A DNA stretch of 34,824 bases, from assembly GCA_017451025.1 (NCBI GenBank), contig JAFSSM010000006.1, positions 1 to 34,824 on the forward strand, read 5' to 3'. This document shows positions 27,485 through 34,824 of the stretch, piece after piece (the first letter of the stretch is position 1; every line of letters starts with the position of its first letter). The notes below the pieces were generated by a model. It made no database searches, was not told the DNA's origin, and saw nothing but the letters and a program-made list of their open reading frames with translations. The position numbers were made by a program, and so were the translations under genes. This DNA comes from Synergistaceae bacterium. GTDB taxonomy: Bacteria; Synergistota; Synergistia; Synergistales; Aminobacteriaceae.

Positions 27485-28033
27485 ATGGCCGCTCAGAATA
27501 CACTCGGCTTCATGACTGTAGAAGGATCTGAAGGACAGCTCAGAGGTATTGCCCTCATCACCGACGCAAGAGGTATCCCGATAGATTTTCGTTACACTGA
27601 CCTGGTGCGCCCCAAAAAACTTGAACGAATACTTTACGGCGACTCGTGGAACACTTACTTCAAGCAGGAGATAATTCTTGAGAGCGTGCTTGAAGCAGTT
27701 GAAGCACCAAGCATATGGATCTGCCAGGACAACGAAATTCTCTCAGCACTCCGCAATCTCTCAAAGGTTAAGACCGTTCTGCTCGAAGAATCTCCTCACG
27801 TCCCGCTCGAAGGCCCCGGCAGCATGGAGAACACCGCAGACCCCGGAGTGTTTCTGCTCCAGGCAGACCCGCACGGAAATCCTTTGAGGGCAGAATTTCC
27901 CGAAGGCACACGTTCCGACGAAGTACAGCAGGTAGGCGCAATGCTCACCGAATACGCCGAAACTATGAACATCCTCGAACCGTTCAGCAGGCTTCAGCGT
28001 CTGGTCTCTGCACTCGCCACAGGTACGGAATAA
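27485..28033 (+). CDS. Conserved-looking protein of unknown function
   Basis: The ATG at 27485 follows AAAGGAG, giving 182 residues; an open stretch of 31 codons upstream lacks signals. No family that I can name. The N-terminal part (GFMTVEGSEGQLRGIALITD, then GIPIDFRYTDLVRPKKLERILYG) reads like a well-folded alpha/beta domain, with a second segment ending in GVFLLQADPHGNPL. No signal peptide, membrane helix or zinc site. TAA and the ATG of the next gene share one base (TAATG), so both are translated together. The S1-domain and DUF501 genes follow in the same direction. Confidence 0.7.
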   Translation: MAAQNTLGFMTVEGSEGQLRGIALITDARGIPIDFRYTDLVRPKKLERILYGDSWNTYFKQEIILESVLEAVEAPSIWICQDNEILSALRNLSKVKTVLLEESPHVPLEGPGSMENTADPGVFLLQADPHGNPLRAEFPEGTRSDEVQQVGAMLTEYAETMNILEPFSRLQRLVSALATGTE

Positions 28034-28614
28034 TGCTCGGTTCTGTCCGCTCGTTCCTGGCCAGAAAGTCCGCACAGCACGTTGAAGTTTACACGACTGA
28101 TGCGTTCGCGACGGAGCTTGTTCCTGTGCATTCAGCCAGAAAATCCGTAGAGACCTACACCCTCAAGCCGGAGTTCAGCGTCAAAGTTCTGACCCTGCCT
28201 ATGGGCGAAAAGCAGAAGTGCAAGGTTGAGGGATTCTCTCTGTCGCAGAAGAGGCCGGAAGCTAAGGGCTTCAGGGTTAAGCTGTACACAAAGCAGGACG
28301 TGAAGGTTCGCACCCTTCCTCCGCGCAGAAAGATAAACATCTTCAAGGGCACAAAGAAAATTCAGGGAATGCCCATCGAGCTTGATAACAAGCTGAAATT
28401 CCTGAAAAACAAACCGCCCCTCGCAAAGAATGAAGCAATTCTTGCGTGGTACTGGCCTATAGTTGATAATGCCGTGATAAAATTAGCGTTGGACAAACAG
28501 CGCGGAAAGCTCTTAGTCTGGTACAACCCGGACAGCCGGCACGGAAAGGCCAGAGGACTGTACCTGATAAGAAGGCTTGCTCTCGGGGCAAAACCCGAAT
28601 GGCGTTGGGTGTAA
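28033..28614 (+). CDS. Basic protein of unknown function
   Basis: 193 residues, strongly basic (many Lys and Arg), starting at the ATG that overlaps the previous stop. The N-terminal half shows short beta-like repeats such as VEVYTTD, VETYTLKP, VKVLTLP, VKLYTKQ and VKVRTLP. The C-terminal half (LAWYWPIVDNAVIKLALD, LLVWYNPDSRHG) is more compact. I do not recognise it. Overall charge and neighbours (S1-domain protein next) would fit an RNA- or ribosome-linked role, but that is speculation. A T-rich stretch follows without a hairpin. Confidence 0.65.
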   Translation: MLGSVRSFLARKSAQHVEVYTTDAFATELVPVHSARKSVETYTLKPEFSVKVLTLPMGEKQKCKVEGFSLSQKRPEAKGFRVKLYTKQDVKVRTLPPRRKINIFKGTKKIQGMPIELDNKLKFLKNKPPLAKNEAILAWYWPIVDNAVIKLALDKQRGKLLVWYNPDSRHGKARGLYLIRRLALGAKPEWRWV

Positions 28615-28651
28615 CATTTTTTTATATTTTTATACATAGGAGCACATTTTT

Positions 28652-29224
28652 ATGGGAGAGGCTATTACGCACGAAAACCTTCCAGCAGAATTGAGCGCAG
28701 GAGAAATTGTAGACTGCACCGTAGAACAGATAATGCCTTACGGAGCTTTTGTGAGAATAGCGAAGAACGGGCGCAAGGGGATGATACACATTTCCGAACT
28801 GTCCTACAGCTTCGTGAAGAACATCACTGATGTCCTAAACATTCAGGACAAGATAAAGGCCAAGATCATCAAGATTGACGAGCGGGGCCGAATAGACTTG
28901 TCGCTGAAACAGACGCAGGAGCCTCCGCAACAGACGAGGCAGTCCAGGCCGGAGCGTCGTCCGCAGTCAGCCGGAAGGCCGTTTGTCCCGCGAAGCGAAG
29001 CCCGGCCTCCGAGAGAGCGTGAGGGTGCACCGAGAGAGTTTCGGGATTTTCGTGTTATGCAGGAAAATTTCCGTGAGGCTAACCCTGAAGACTCGGACAG
29101 TTTCGAGAAGAAGATGGCCTCATTCCTGAAGACCAGCGAGGCCAAGATTACGGACCTGAACACGAGAAATTCTGCGCGTGCAGGCCGTCCGTCGAGGCGC
29201 AGGCAGAACAGCAGGGACTACTAG
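28652..29224 (+). CDS. S1 RNA-binding domain protein
   Basis: 190 residues. Residues about 15-85 form an S1 domain: GEIVDCTVEQIMPYGAFVRI, KGMIHISELSYSFVKNITDV, VLNIQDKIKAKIIKIDERGR, IDLSLKQ. A long Arg/Pro/Gln-rich disordered stretch follows (about 92-135), then a short helical motif (DSFEKKMASFLKTSEAKI) and a basic tail (GRPSRRRQNSR). This layout is that of small S1 proteins in Firmicutes and relatives that bind RNA or ribosomes. The ATG follows GGAG. It probably belongs to the operon of the two unknown genes upstream and DUF501 downstream. Confidence 0.88.
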   Translation: MGEAITHENLPAELSAGEIVDCTVEQIMPYGAFVRIAKNGRKGMIHISELSYSFVKNITDVLNIQDKIKAKIIKIDERGRIDLSLKQTQEPPQQTRQSRPERRPQSAGRPFVPRSEARPPREREGAPREFRDFRVMQENFREANPEDSDSFEKKMASFLKTSEAKITDLNTRNSARAGRPSRRRQNSRDY

Positions 29225-29225
29225 A

Positions 29226-29837
29226 GTGCATAAGCAAATAATCAGCGGGGGATGTCTTAGGGCATCTCCCGTTTTTCACAGGGACATTCTGGAACTTGAG
29301 GGCAGATACTCGGACTCCAAACAGAAATTCGATGCATCGCTGATTGCCGGGTGCGTGAGGTGCAGGTTCGGGAAAGTGCAAGTGTTGGTGTGCAGGCCGT
29401 TTTCGGTGAAGATGAGGCCGTTTCCGACGACGTTCTGGCTGGTGTGTCCCTATTTGACGCACAGGGCGGGAATGCTCGAGTCTCGTGGAGGAGTGCGTGA
29501 ACTGGAGGCATCTATCACAGATTTTCGCGAGTGGAGACGCTACAACATTCTTCATCAGGAAATCCGGCTAAACCTTATGGAGAAATTTGCTCTGAGAGCA
29601 GCACGAAAGTATCAGCCCAAAATTTTCCGTTCTGTTATGCGTTCAGGCATCGGCGGAATGAAGCAGGCAGAGACCGTCAGCGTAAAATGCCTCCACCTGC
29701 AGACTGCGTCGTTTATCGCTCTGGGAAAACATCCAGGCAGTGATTGGCTTGAGAGGCAGGGATTAGGGGCTAGGGGGCAGGGGCTGTGCTCTGACTGCGG
29801 AGGGGATCGTTCATACTGCCAGCCCTGTAGCCTTTAA
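29226..29837 (+). CDS. DUF501 domain protein
   Basis: The GTG at 29226, two bases after the S1 gene stop, is the most likely start (203 residues); the frame is open upstream within the S1 gene. DUF501 hallmarks: RCRFGKVQVLVCRPF, FPTTFWLVCPYLTHRAGMLE with the PT.W...CP motif, GGVRELEASI, and GIGGMKQAETVSVKCLHLQ. The family has no proven function; conserved Cys and His suggest metal binding. The last ~25 residues ([16 protein letters not shown]) run 68 bp into the 3' end of larE on the other strand and look low in complexity, so the natural stop may have been lost. Confidence 0.8.
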   Translation: MHKQIISGGCLRASPVFHRDILELEGRYSDSKQKFDASLIAGCVRCRFGKVQVLVCRPFSVKMRPFPTTFWLVCPYLTHRAGMLESRGGVRELEASITDFREWRRYNILHQEIRLNLMEKFALRAARKYQPKIFRSVMRSGIGGMKQAETVSVKCLHLQTASFIALGKHPGSDWLERQGLGARGQGLCSDCGGDRSYCQPCSL

Positions 29838-30585
29838 GGTCAAGGCTCACGTAGGAGAAACCGTAACTCTTCAGCTCGTCGCAGACTTTTTCCCGAAGGT
29901 CAAGCATTTTCCCGAAATCATCAGGCAGAAGCTCAATCCGTGCAAGATTTCCGTGAAGCCGTACCCGCATCTGTCTGAAGCCCAATTCCCGCAAGAACTC
30001 TTCAGCACGTTCAACCATCAGCAATTTTTCCGGAATGATTCTTTCTCCGTAGACGAACCTTGAGGCGAGGCACGCATACGACGGCTTCTCCCAAGTGGGC
30101 AGGCCAAGTTCACGCGATAATTCCCGAATTTCGCTCTTGGTCATGTTGGCGTAACGCAGAGGACTCTTCACGCCGAGTTCATCGATTGCCCGCAGTCCTG
30201 GCCTGTAATCACCCAAATCGTCAACATTTGAGCCTTCAACGACGTGAGCGAAGCCTAGTTCACGTGCAGTGAAGAGAATCTTTGAGAATATTCCGCGCTT
30301 GCACAGGTAGCACCTGTCCGGCGGGTTGTCCGCTACTCCGTCTATCGCAAGCACATCGGCGTTGAGCACCAGATGGTCAGCACCGATGCTCCGGCACAAA
30401 GCCTCCGCTTCCTCAAGCTCCCGCTTCGGAACGAACGACGACGATAATGTTATTGCCAGTGCCTTATCACCGAGCACGTCATGCGCAACCCTAAGCAGAA
30501 ATGTTGAATCCACTCCGCCGGAAAACGCAACTGCAACGCTCCCGAGCGAAGCGATATAGTCCTTCAGAACTGTGTACTTGTCCAA
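29770..30585 (-). CDS. larE: ATP-dependent sulfur transferase LarE
   Basis: LarE provides sulfur for the nickel-pincer cofactor of lactate racemase and related enzymes. The PP-loop [10 protein letters not shown] binds ATP. Later motifs are [40 protein letters not shown] and [10 protein letters not shown], whose cysteine is the known sulfur donor in sacrificial LarE. The extra CxxC (RCYLC) could with that cysteine hold a [4Fe-4S] cluster, as reported for some LarE proteins that are not sacrificial; this is inference. The start is a TTG with GGAGG eight bases upstream; an ATG at 30624 lies in a hairpin and is rejected. larA, larB and larC are not present here. The 3' end overlaps DUF501 tail to tail. 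Confidence 0.9.
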   Translation of the reverse strand: MDKYTVLKDYIASLGSVAVAFSGGVDSTFLLRVAHDVLGDKALAITLSSSFVPKRELEEAEALCRSIGADHLVLNADVLAIDGVADNPPDRCYLCKRGIFSKILFTARELGFAHVVEGSNVDDLGDYRPGLRAIDELGVKSPLRYANMTKSEIRELSRELGLPTWEKPSYACLASRFVYGERIIPEKLLMVERAEEFLRELGFRQMRVRLHGNLARIELLPDDFGKMLDLREKVCDELKSYGFSYVSLDLKGYRAGSMNDPLRSQSTAPAP

Positions 30586-30609
30586 AAAATTCACCTCCAG
30601 AAAATACAG

Positions 30610-30635
30610 CAAAGCCCCGCACATTTATGCAGGGC
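30610..30635 (-). terminator. Terminator after tRNA-Ser
   Basis: Minus-strand stem GCCCTGCA/TGCGGGGC with a 6-base loop, then TTTG, 15 bases after the tRNA end and before larE. The T tract is short, so larE may also receive read-through. Confidence 0.6.
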
Positions 30636-30650
30636 GTTATTCTCAATTTA

Positions 30651-30738
30651 TGGCGGAGAATGGAGGATTCGAACCCCCGGAGGCTTGCACCTCAATTGAT
30701 TTCAAGTCAACCGCCATCGACCACTCGGCCAATTCTCC
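30651..30738 (-). tRNA. tRNA-Ser (UGA anticodon)
   Basis: The minus strand folds as a class II tRNA. The acceptor stem is GGAGAAT/ATTCTCC with discriminator G and an encoded CCA. The anticodon stem TTGA/TCAA holds loop CTTGAAA with anticodon TGA. A long variable arm (TGAGGTGCAAGCCTC) is typical of serine, and the T arm carries GTTCGAATC. Length 88 including CCA. Confidence 0.95.
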
Positions 30739-30759
30739 GTTCTTCCTAAAACTTGCGCA

Positions 30760-30765
30760 ATTATA
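30760..30765 (-). promoter_or_regulatory. Likely -10 element of tRNA-Ser
   Basis: Perfect TATAAT on the minus strand, 22 bases before the tRNA 5' end. Confidence 0.5.
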
Positions 30766-30802
30766 GCACACACCCTACAATTTTTCATAGGAGGTGCTGT
30801 TC

Positions 30803-31852
30803 ATGTCAGAATACTCAATCTCGAAAGTTTACCCAACAGACAGGCGGGCAGTTGCTCAGGTAGAAAAATTATTGCTCGCTGAAGGCATAAGGCGCGACAA
30901 GAATTTAGATTACACCTGCGCCGCATACGATGACGACTATAACATCATTGCCACCGGAAGCTGTTTCGGAAATACCCTGCGCTGTATGGCCGTAAGTCAT
31001 CTTCACCAGGGCGAAGGCCTCATGAATGACGTAGTAACCCACCTCGTACAGCACGAGTACGAACGCGGCATCAATCACCTGTTCATGTACACAAAGTGCA
31101 ACTCCGCAAAATTCTTCGGGGACTTGGGCTTCTACGAGATAGTCAGGATTGCGGATCAGGTCGTCTTCATGGAAAATCGCAGGACCGGCTTCGCTGATTA
31201 CCTCGCGGACTTGGCCGGAACTAAGCGCGAAGGAGAGAGAGTAGCCGCCCTAGTCCTCAACGCAAATCCCTTCACGCTGGGACATCAGTATTTGGTCGAG
31301 AAGGCGGCAGGCGAAAATGACGTGCTCCATGTCTTCATCGTGAGCGAGGATGCTTCGCTTGTGCCCTTTGCAGTCAGGAAAAAGCTGGTGATGGACGGAA
31401 CTGCTCACCTCAAAAATATTGTCTACCACGACACAGGCCCGTATATCATCAGTTCTGCAACATTCCCCAGCTATTTCCAGAAGGACGACGAGGCAGTAAT
31501 ACAGAGCCACGCAAATTTAGACCTGGAAGTGTTCGTGAAAATTGCAGAGGCTCTCGGAATTAATGCGCGTTATGTCGGTGAAGAACCCAAGAGCCTGGTT
31601 ACTGGAATCTACAACCGCATAATGTCCGAGAAGCTACCTGAGCACGGAATACGGTGCGTAATCGTCCCGCGAAAGACCGAAAGTTCCGGAGAAGTTATCA
31701 GCGCGTCGAACGTCAGGCAGGCCATAAAGGAAGGCAGGCTCGAGAGCATCAAGGGACTTGTCCCGGACAGCACATACAACTTCTTTGCAGGACCCGAAGC
31801 CGAAGAAGTCATCAGAAAAATACGCGGTACGGATAACGTCATTCACTACTAA
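30803..31852 (+). CDS. citC: [Citrate (pro-3S)-lyase] ligase
   Basis: CitC acetylates the prosthetic group of the citrate lyase acyl carrier protein and so activates the enzyme in anaerobic citrate use. The ATG at 30803 follows AGGAGG by eight bases. The protein has ~349 residues: an N-terminal GNAT-like domain (LRCMAVSHLHQGEGLMNDVV) and a C-terminal nucleotidyltransferase domain with LNANPFTLGHQYLVEKA and SSGEVISASNVRQAI. None of citD, citE, citF, citX or citG is in the window; galT follows instead. It may serve a distant citrate lyase. Length and motifs look intact. Confidence 0.9.
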   Translation: MSEYSISKVYPTDRRAVAQVEKLLLAEGIRRDKNLDYTCAAYDDDYNIIATGSCFGNTLRCMAVSHLHQGEGLMNDVVTHLVQHEYERGINHLFMYTKCNSAKFFGDLGFYEIVRIADQVVFMENRRTGFADYLADLAGTKREGERVAALVLNANPFTLGHQYLVEKAAGENDVLHVFIVSEDASLVPFAVRKKLVMDGTAHLKNIVYHDTGPYIISSATFPSYFQKDDEAVIQSHANLDLEVFVKIAEALGINARYVGEEPKSLVTGIYNRIMSEKLPEHGIRCVIVPRKTESSGEVISASNVRQAIKEGRLESIKGLVPDSTYNFFAGPEAEEVIRKIRGTDNVIHY

Positions 31853-31916
31853 GAATGCTACAATACCATCACACTTTTTCCCCAATACACAATTCTTTAC
31901 GGAGGTATTTTTTGAC

Positions 31917-33407
31917 ATGGTTAATCATGAACTGAACAGGTTAATAGCCTTCGCTCTGCACCATCAGCTCATTACACCTGCCGACAAAATTTGGGCCGCC
32001 AATTCCCTGATAGGAATACTCGGCATTCATGACTTCCAGCCCGAAGACATCAACGAGCCCTTCACCAATTCTCCCGACAGCATCTTGGCGCGTATTCTCG
32101 ACTGGGCCGCAGAAAACAAAATCATCGAGAACACAGAGACCGAGCGCGACCTTCTGGATACGGAGCTTATGGGCGCATTAACCCCCAGACCGTCGGACGT
32201 GATAGAGAGGTTCAACGCCCTGCGTGCACAGTCCCCCGTAATGGCTACGGATTATTTCTACGCACTGGGAGTTTCGTCGAACTATATTCGTTCCGAACGC
32301 ACAGCCAAAAATATCTGCTGGAAGAGTGCAACGGATTTCGGGGAGCTTGACATCACAATTAACATGAGCAAGCCCGAAAAAGACCCCCGTGATATTGCGA
32401 AGGCCAAGACCATCAAGGCCACAGGTTACCCGAAATGCCTTCTGTGCAAGGAAAACGAGGGTTTTTACGGCCATCACGGACACCCTGCGCGCCAGAACAT
32501 CAGGCTCATTCCCGTTGAACTTAGCGGCAAGGAATGGTACTTCCAGTATTCCCCCTACAGCTACTACAACGAACACTGCATTGTGCTTGACGGAAATCAT
32601 GTGCCTATGCTGATTTCACGGGAAACGTTCGAAAATCTGTTTGCGTTCATCACGGAATTTCCCCACTACTTCGCCGGGTCAAACGCTGACCTGCCCATCG
32701 TCGGAGGCTCGATACTCTCTCACGACCACTACCAGGGCGGGCGTTATGTCTTCGCGATGAACAATGCACCCTTCGAGAGAATGTACGACTATGCGGATGT
32801 AACTGCAGGCAGGATTAAGTGGCCGATGAGTGCTGTGCGTCTGCGTTCGGCAAATCCCGAAAAGCTCATACCGTTGGCGGACAAAATATTATCAGCGTGG
32901 CGCGAATGGACGGATGAGAGTGTTGGAGTGTTAGCGTATTCCGACGGAGAACCCCACAACACAATCACTCCGATTGCGCGCAGACACGGAGAGGACTACG
33001 AGCTGGACCTTGTGCTCCGCAACAACAGAACCAGCGAGGAGCACCCGTTAGGCATATTCCACCCGCACGCAGAAGTCCATCACATCAAGAAGGAGAACAT
33101 CGGCCTAATCGAGGTTATGGGGCTTGCGGTGCTTCCTGCTAGACTGAAGGGTGCACTCGAGAAAATTTGCGCGGCCTGGCTTGAAGGGAAAGAAACTTTG
33201 CCTGCGGAGCTTGAGGCACATGAAGTTTGGTATGAAGGCTTGAGGAAGAAGCATAAGGGCTTGAGCGGCGAGGCTGAGGCCAGAAAGATGCTTAGAGACG
33301 AAGTCGGTCATGTGTTCGCACAAGTTCTGACCGACAGCGGAGTCTACAAGAGAACGCCGGAAGGTTTATCAGCGTTCGACAAATTCATAACGGAGGTATT
33401 ACGTTAA
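31917..33407 (+). CDS. galT: UDP-glucose-hexose-1-phosphate uridylyltransferase, class II
   Basis: GalT swaps UDP between glucose-1-phosphate and galactose-1-phosphate in the Leloir pathway. The ATG at 31917 has GGAGG 11 bases upstream; a longer frame reaches back into citC and is rejected. At 496 residues it is the long class II form. Conserved parts: DYFYALGVSSNYIR, CKENEGFYGHHGHPARQN, FQYSPYSYYNEHCIVL, GGSILSHDHYQGG and GIFHPHAEVHHIKKENIGL. The usual galK and galE are absent. Its TAA overlaps by one base (TAATG) the DUF4432 gene, which may epimerise the sugar substrate, so the pair probably handles a galactose-like sugar. Confidence 0.95.
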   Translation: MVNHELNRLIAFALHHQLITPADKIWAANSLIGILGIHDFQPEDINEPFTNSPDSILARILDWAAENKIIENTETERDLLDTELMGALTPRPSDVIERFNALRAQSPVMATDYFYALGVSSNYIRSERTAKNICWKSATDFGELDITINMSKPEKDPRDIAKAKTIKATGYPKCLLCKENEGFYGHHGHPARQNIRLIPVELSGKEWYFQYSPYSYYNEHCIVLDGNHVPMLISRETFENLFAFITEFPHYFAGSNADLPIVGGSILSHDHYQGGRYVFAMNNAPFERMYDYADVTAGRIKWPMSAVRLRSANPEKLIPLADKILSAWREWTDESVGVLAYSDGEPHNTITPIARRHGEDYELDLVLRNNRTSEEHPLGIFHPHAEVHHIKKENIGLIEVMGLAVLPARLKGALEKICAAWLEGKETLPAELEAHEVWYEGLRKKHKGLSGEAEARKMLRDEVGHVFAQVLTDSGVYKRTPEGLSAFDKFITEVLR

Positions 33408-34399
33408 TGGAGCGCACAAAGTTTTATCGTTATGTGGGCAATGAGGAGCAGGTTTACGGAGTACGCAGGGTTATTCTCGATGACGGGAATGCTCGCGGCG
33501 TTGCAATCTACCAGGTTACAACAGCAGGAGGGCTTCAGCTGGACATTCTGCCTGATTCTGGACTGGACATCGGGCATCTGCGCTACAAGGGCGTGAACAT
33601 CAGCTACACCACCAAGAACGGCTACTGTTCTCCTGCGAGGTTCCTTCCTGTGTCAAACGAGTTCGGGCATTATTTTTCGGGCGGAATGCTGTTTACGTGC
33701 GGGCTTCTCTCTGCGGGACCGGAGAACACCGACACGAAGGACGGAGGATTTCAGCCTCTTCACGGACGCATTCACGGACAGGGAGCGCATAACTTGGCCG
33801 GATACTTTGACGGCGAAAATATCATCGTCAGCGGAGAACTGAAGGAAACTCAGGCGGGCGGGTACAACTTCAGCCTGAAGAGGAAGTACATCATTCCTGC
33901 TTGCGGGAGCGAGGTAATGATTGAGGACGAAGTAACTAACCTTACTCCGGCACCGGTTGAGTACATGATGCTCTATCACATGAATTTTGGGTGGCCGATG
34001 CTCAGTGAGAAGGCATTTCTGGAATTTCCGGCCAAGCGCAAGGTTACGCCTCGTACTCCTTATGCGGAGAAGGGACTGGCTAAGCAGTGTGAGTTCTGTG
34101 AACCGATTGACGGCGAGGAGGAGCAGGTGTTCTTCAACGAGATGGAGAGTGAGCCGTATGTGAGGCTGAAGAACCCGGAGCTTGGGATTTGCGCAGAGAT
34201 TAACTGGTCGCTGGACACGCTGCCGGTTCTTGCGCAGTGGAAGAACATGGCCAGCGGGGATTATGTGCTGGGGCTTGAACCGTCGAACTGCTACATTATG
34301 GGGCGTGAACGCGAGAGAAGGGAAGGGAGACTGCCTGTGCTTGATGCGTTCGGGAGCGTGAAGCATAGTGTGAAGCTGAGACTGTCAGAACTGGCCTAG
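33407..34399 (+). CDS. DUF4432 aldose epimerase-like protein
   Basis: 330 residues with the galactose mutarotase-like beta fold of DUF4432: LQLDILPDSGLDIGHLRYKG, FLPVSNEFGHYFSGGMLFTCG, LHGRIHGQGAHNL, VEYMMLYHMNFGWP and LEPSNCYIMGRERERREG. Histidines in the HGRIHG and YHMNFG motifs lie where mutarotases have theirs, but catalysis has not been shown here. Translation is coupled to galT through TAATG. A likely task is anomer conversion of the hexose entering the galT route. A bidirectional terminator follows. Confidence 0.85.
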   Translation: MERTKFYRYVGNEEQVYGVRRVILDDGNARGVAIYQVTTAGGLQLDILPDSGLDIGHLRYKGVNISYTTKNGYCSPARFLPVSNEFGHYFSGGMLFTCGLLSAGPENTDTKDGGFQPLHGRIHGQGAHNLAGYFDGENIIVSGELKETQAGGYNFSLKRKYIIPACGSEVMIEDEVTNLTPAPVEYMMLYHMNFGWPMLSEKAFLEFPAKRKVTPRTPYAEKGLAKQCEFCEPIDGEEEQVFFNEMESEPYVRLKNPELGICAEINWSLDTLPVLAQWKNMASGDYVLGLEPSNCYIMGRERERREGRLPVLDAFGSVKHSVKLRLSELA

Positions 34400-34410
34400 T
34401 GATTAAGAAA

Positions 34411-34433
34411 AGACCTGCTTTTTCGGCAGGTCT
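34411..34433. terminator. Bidirectional terminator between galT-DUF4432 and ssrA
   Basis: A perfect 8-bp stem AGACCTGC/GCAGGTCT around a 7-base loop. On the minus strand it is followed by TTTC, on the plus strand by GTCTATTTTG, so it can serve both the sugar operon and the tmRNA. Confidence 0.7.
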
Positions 34434-34466
34434 GTCTATTTTGTCGGTCTTGACCGAATTATCTTC

Positions 34467-34824
34467 TGGTGGAGGCGGGGAGATTTGAACTCCCGTCCGA
34501 CGCGGGCCAATCGTGATGGCTCCTACAGGCTTATTCCCTGATTGTTGTCGTCCGCTGAATGGGCAGAGACACCCTCTCAGCGTTCCTAGAGTCTTACGGG
34601 TCTATCACCATACCGGACTCTCTATATGGCGGGGAGCTGAATTTCATGACACCTTCGGCGAACCTTCAGCATTGTCCGTCCGTCGGCGTAGCTGGCAACT
34701 AGGCCGCTAATGCGAAATTATCTTCGACTTTTATTGTTTTGTCCTAAGTTTTACGGGTGATTATAGACTTTCCCCGGCCTGCTCCTTCAGATCCTCCTTC
34801 GCGCCGTCGAAACCTGTCGCCCCC
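34467..34824 (-). ncRNA. ssrA: Transfer-messenger RNA (tmRNA)
   Basis: tmRNA rescues stalled ribosomes with SmpB and tags the nascent peptide for proteolysis. Minus-strand 5' end GGGGGCGACAGGTTTCGACG pairs as GGGGGCG with CGCCTCC before ACCA at the 3' end (34467). The T arm GGAGTTCAAATCTCC is clear. The tag frame reads GAA-GAT-AAT-TTC-GCA-TTA-GCG-GCC-TAG (34725-34699), giving EDNFALAA if resumption is at GAA after AAGTC, which aligns with TAGTC before the resume codon in E. coli. Length 358; the first base coincides with the window end, so it is complete. The promoter is outside. Confidence 0.93.

Noticed and set aside
31758-31916. N-terminal extension of GalT into citC
   Set aside because: It is out of frame with citC, and the ATG at 31917 has a proper ribosome binding site and matches the family start.

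Overview
Bacterial chromosomal DNA of roughly balanced GC content. Gene content and family flavour (DUF4491, DUF4405, DUF268, DUF501, class II GalT, GalT-linked DUF4432, a beta-helix/Ig-like surface protein, a flgM-flgN-flgK-flgL operon with very large hook-junction proteins) suggest a flagellated anaerobe. My best guess is Synergistota or a related Gram-negative anaerobe near the Firmicutes. This is an inference from protein resemblance, not a database result. tmRNA and tRNA-Ser(UGA) anchor the right end.

Left part (1-8.2 kb, mostly minus strand). A secreted surface protein runs off the left edge. An AT-rich spacer follows, with a 13-base C run and inverted repeats. Then comes a tightly packed minus-strand operon, read right to left: small protein, DUF4160 protein, ribA, ribH, serS, and a membrane-anchored WecG/TagA-type glycosyltransferase. 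Most junctions from ribA onward overlap by 4 to 29 bp. Divergent from it is mtnA (methionine salvage) with its own terminator.

Middle (8.4-20.3 kb). A secreted double-cupin protein, a solitary Rpn/PD-(D/E)XK transposase-like nuclease and an orphan type III-like adenine methyltransferase (Mod, no Res partner) lie on the plus strand. They converge on the flagellar operon flgM-flgN-flgK-flgL. FlgK (1034 aa) and FlgL (about 1224 aa) are two to four times the usual size because of large central insertions. A terminator-like hairpin sits between flgK and flgL.

Right part (20.4-34.8 kb). It holds a 5'-truncated glycosyltransferase-like gene, a DUF4405/DUF4491 membrane pair, a zinc-ribbon protein, a DUF268 methyltransferase, and an aminotransferase with phosphoglycerate mutase. 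Next is a HindIII-type restriction-modification system. Its endonuclease has lost its last ~45 codons to a one-base frameshift in an A5 run. Adding one base restores a HindIII-like C-terminus that ends in an ATGA overlap with the methyltransferase start. By eye the window contains no AAGCTT, as expected if the system is or was active. Then come two unknown genes, an S1-domain protein, DUF501, larE, tRNA-Ser, citC without the other citrate lyase genes, galT with a DUF4432 epimerase-like protein, and ssrA (tmRNA), whose 5' end coincides with the window end.

Most of the window is housekeeping. The items most worth attention are the frameshifted HindIII-like system with matching site absence, the orphan Mod with an AT-rich recognition segment, the enlarged hook-junction proteins, and the poly-C tract beside the surface-protein gene.
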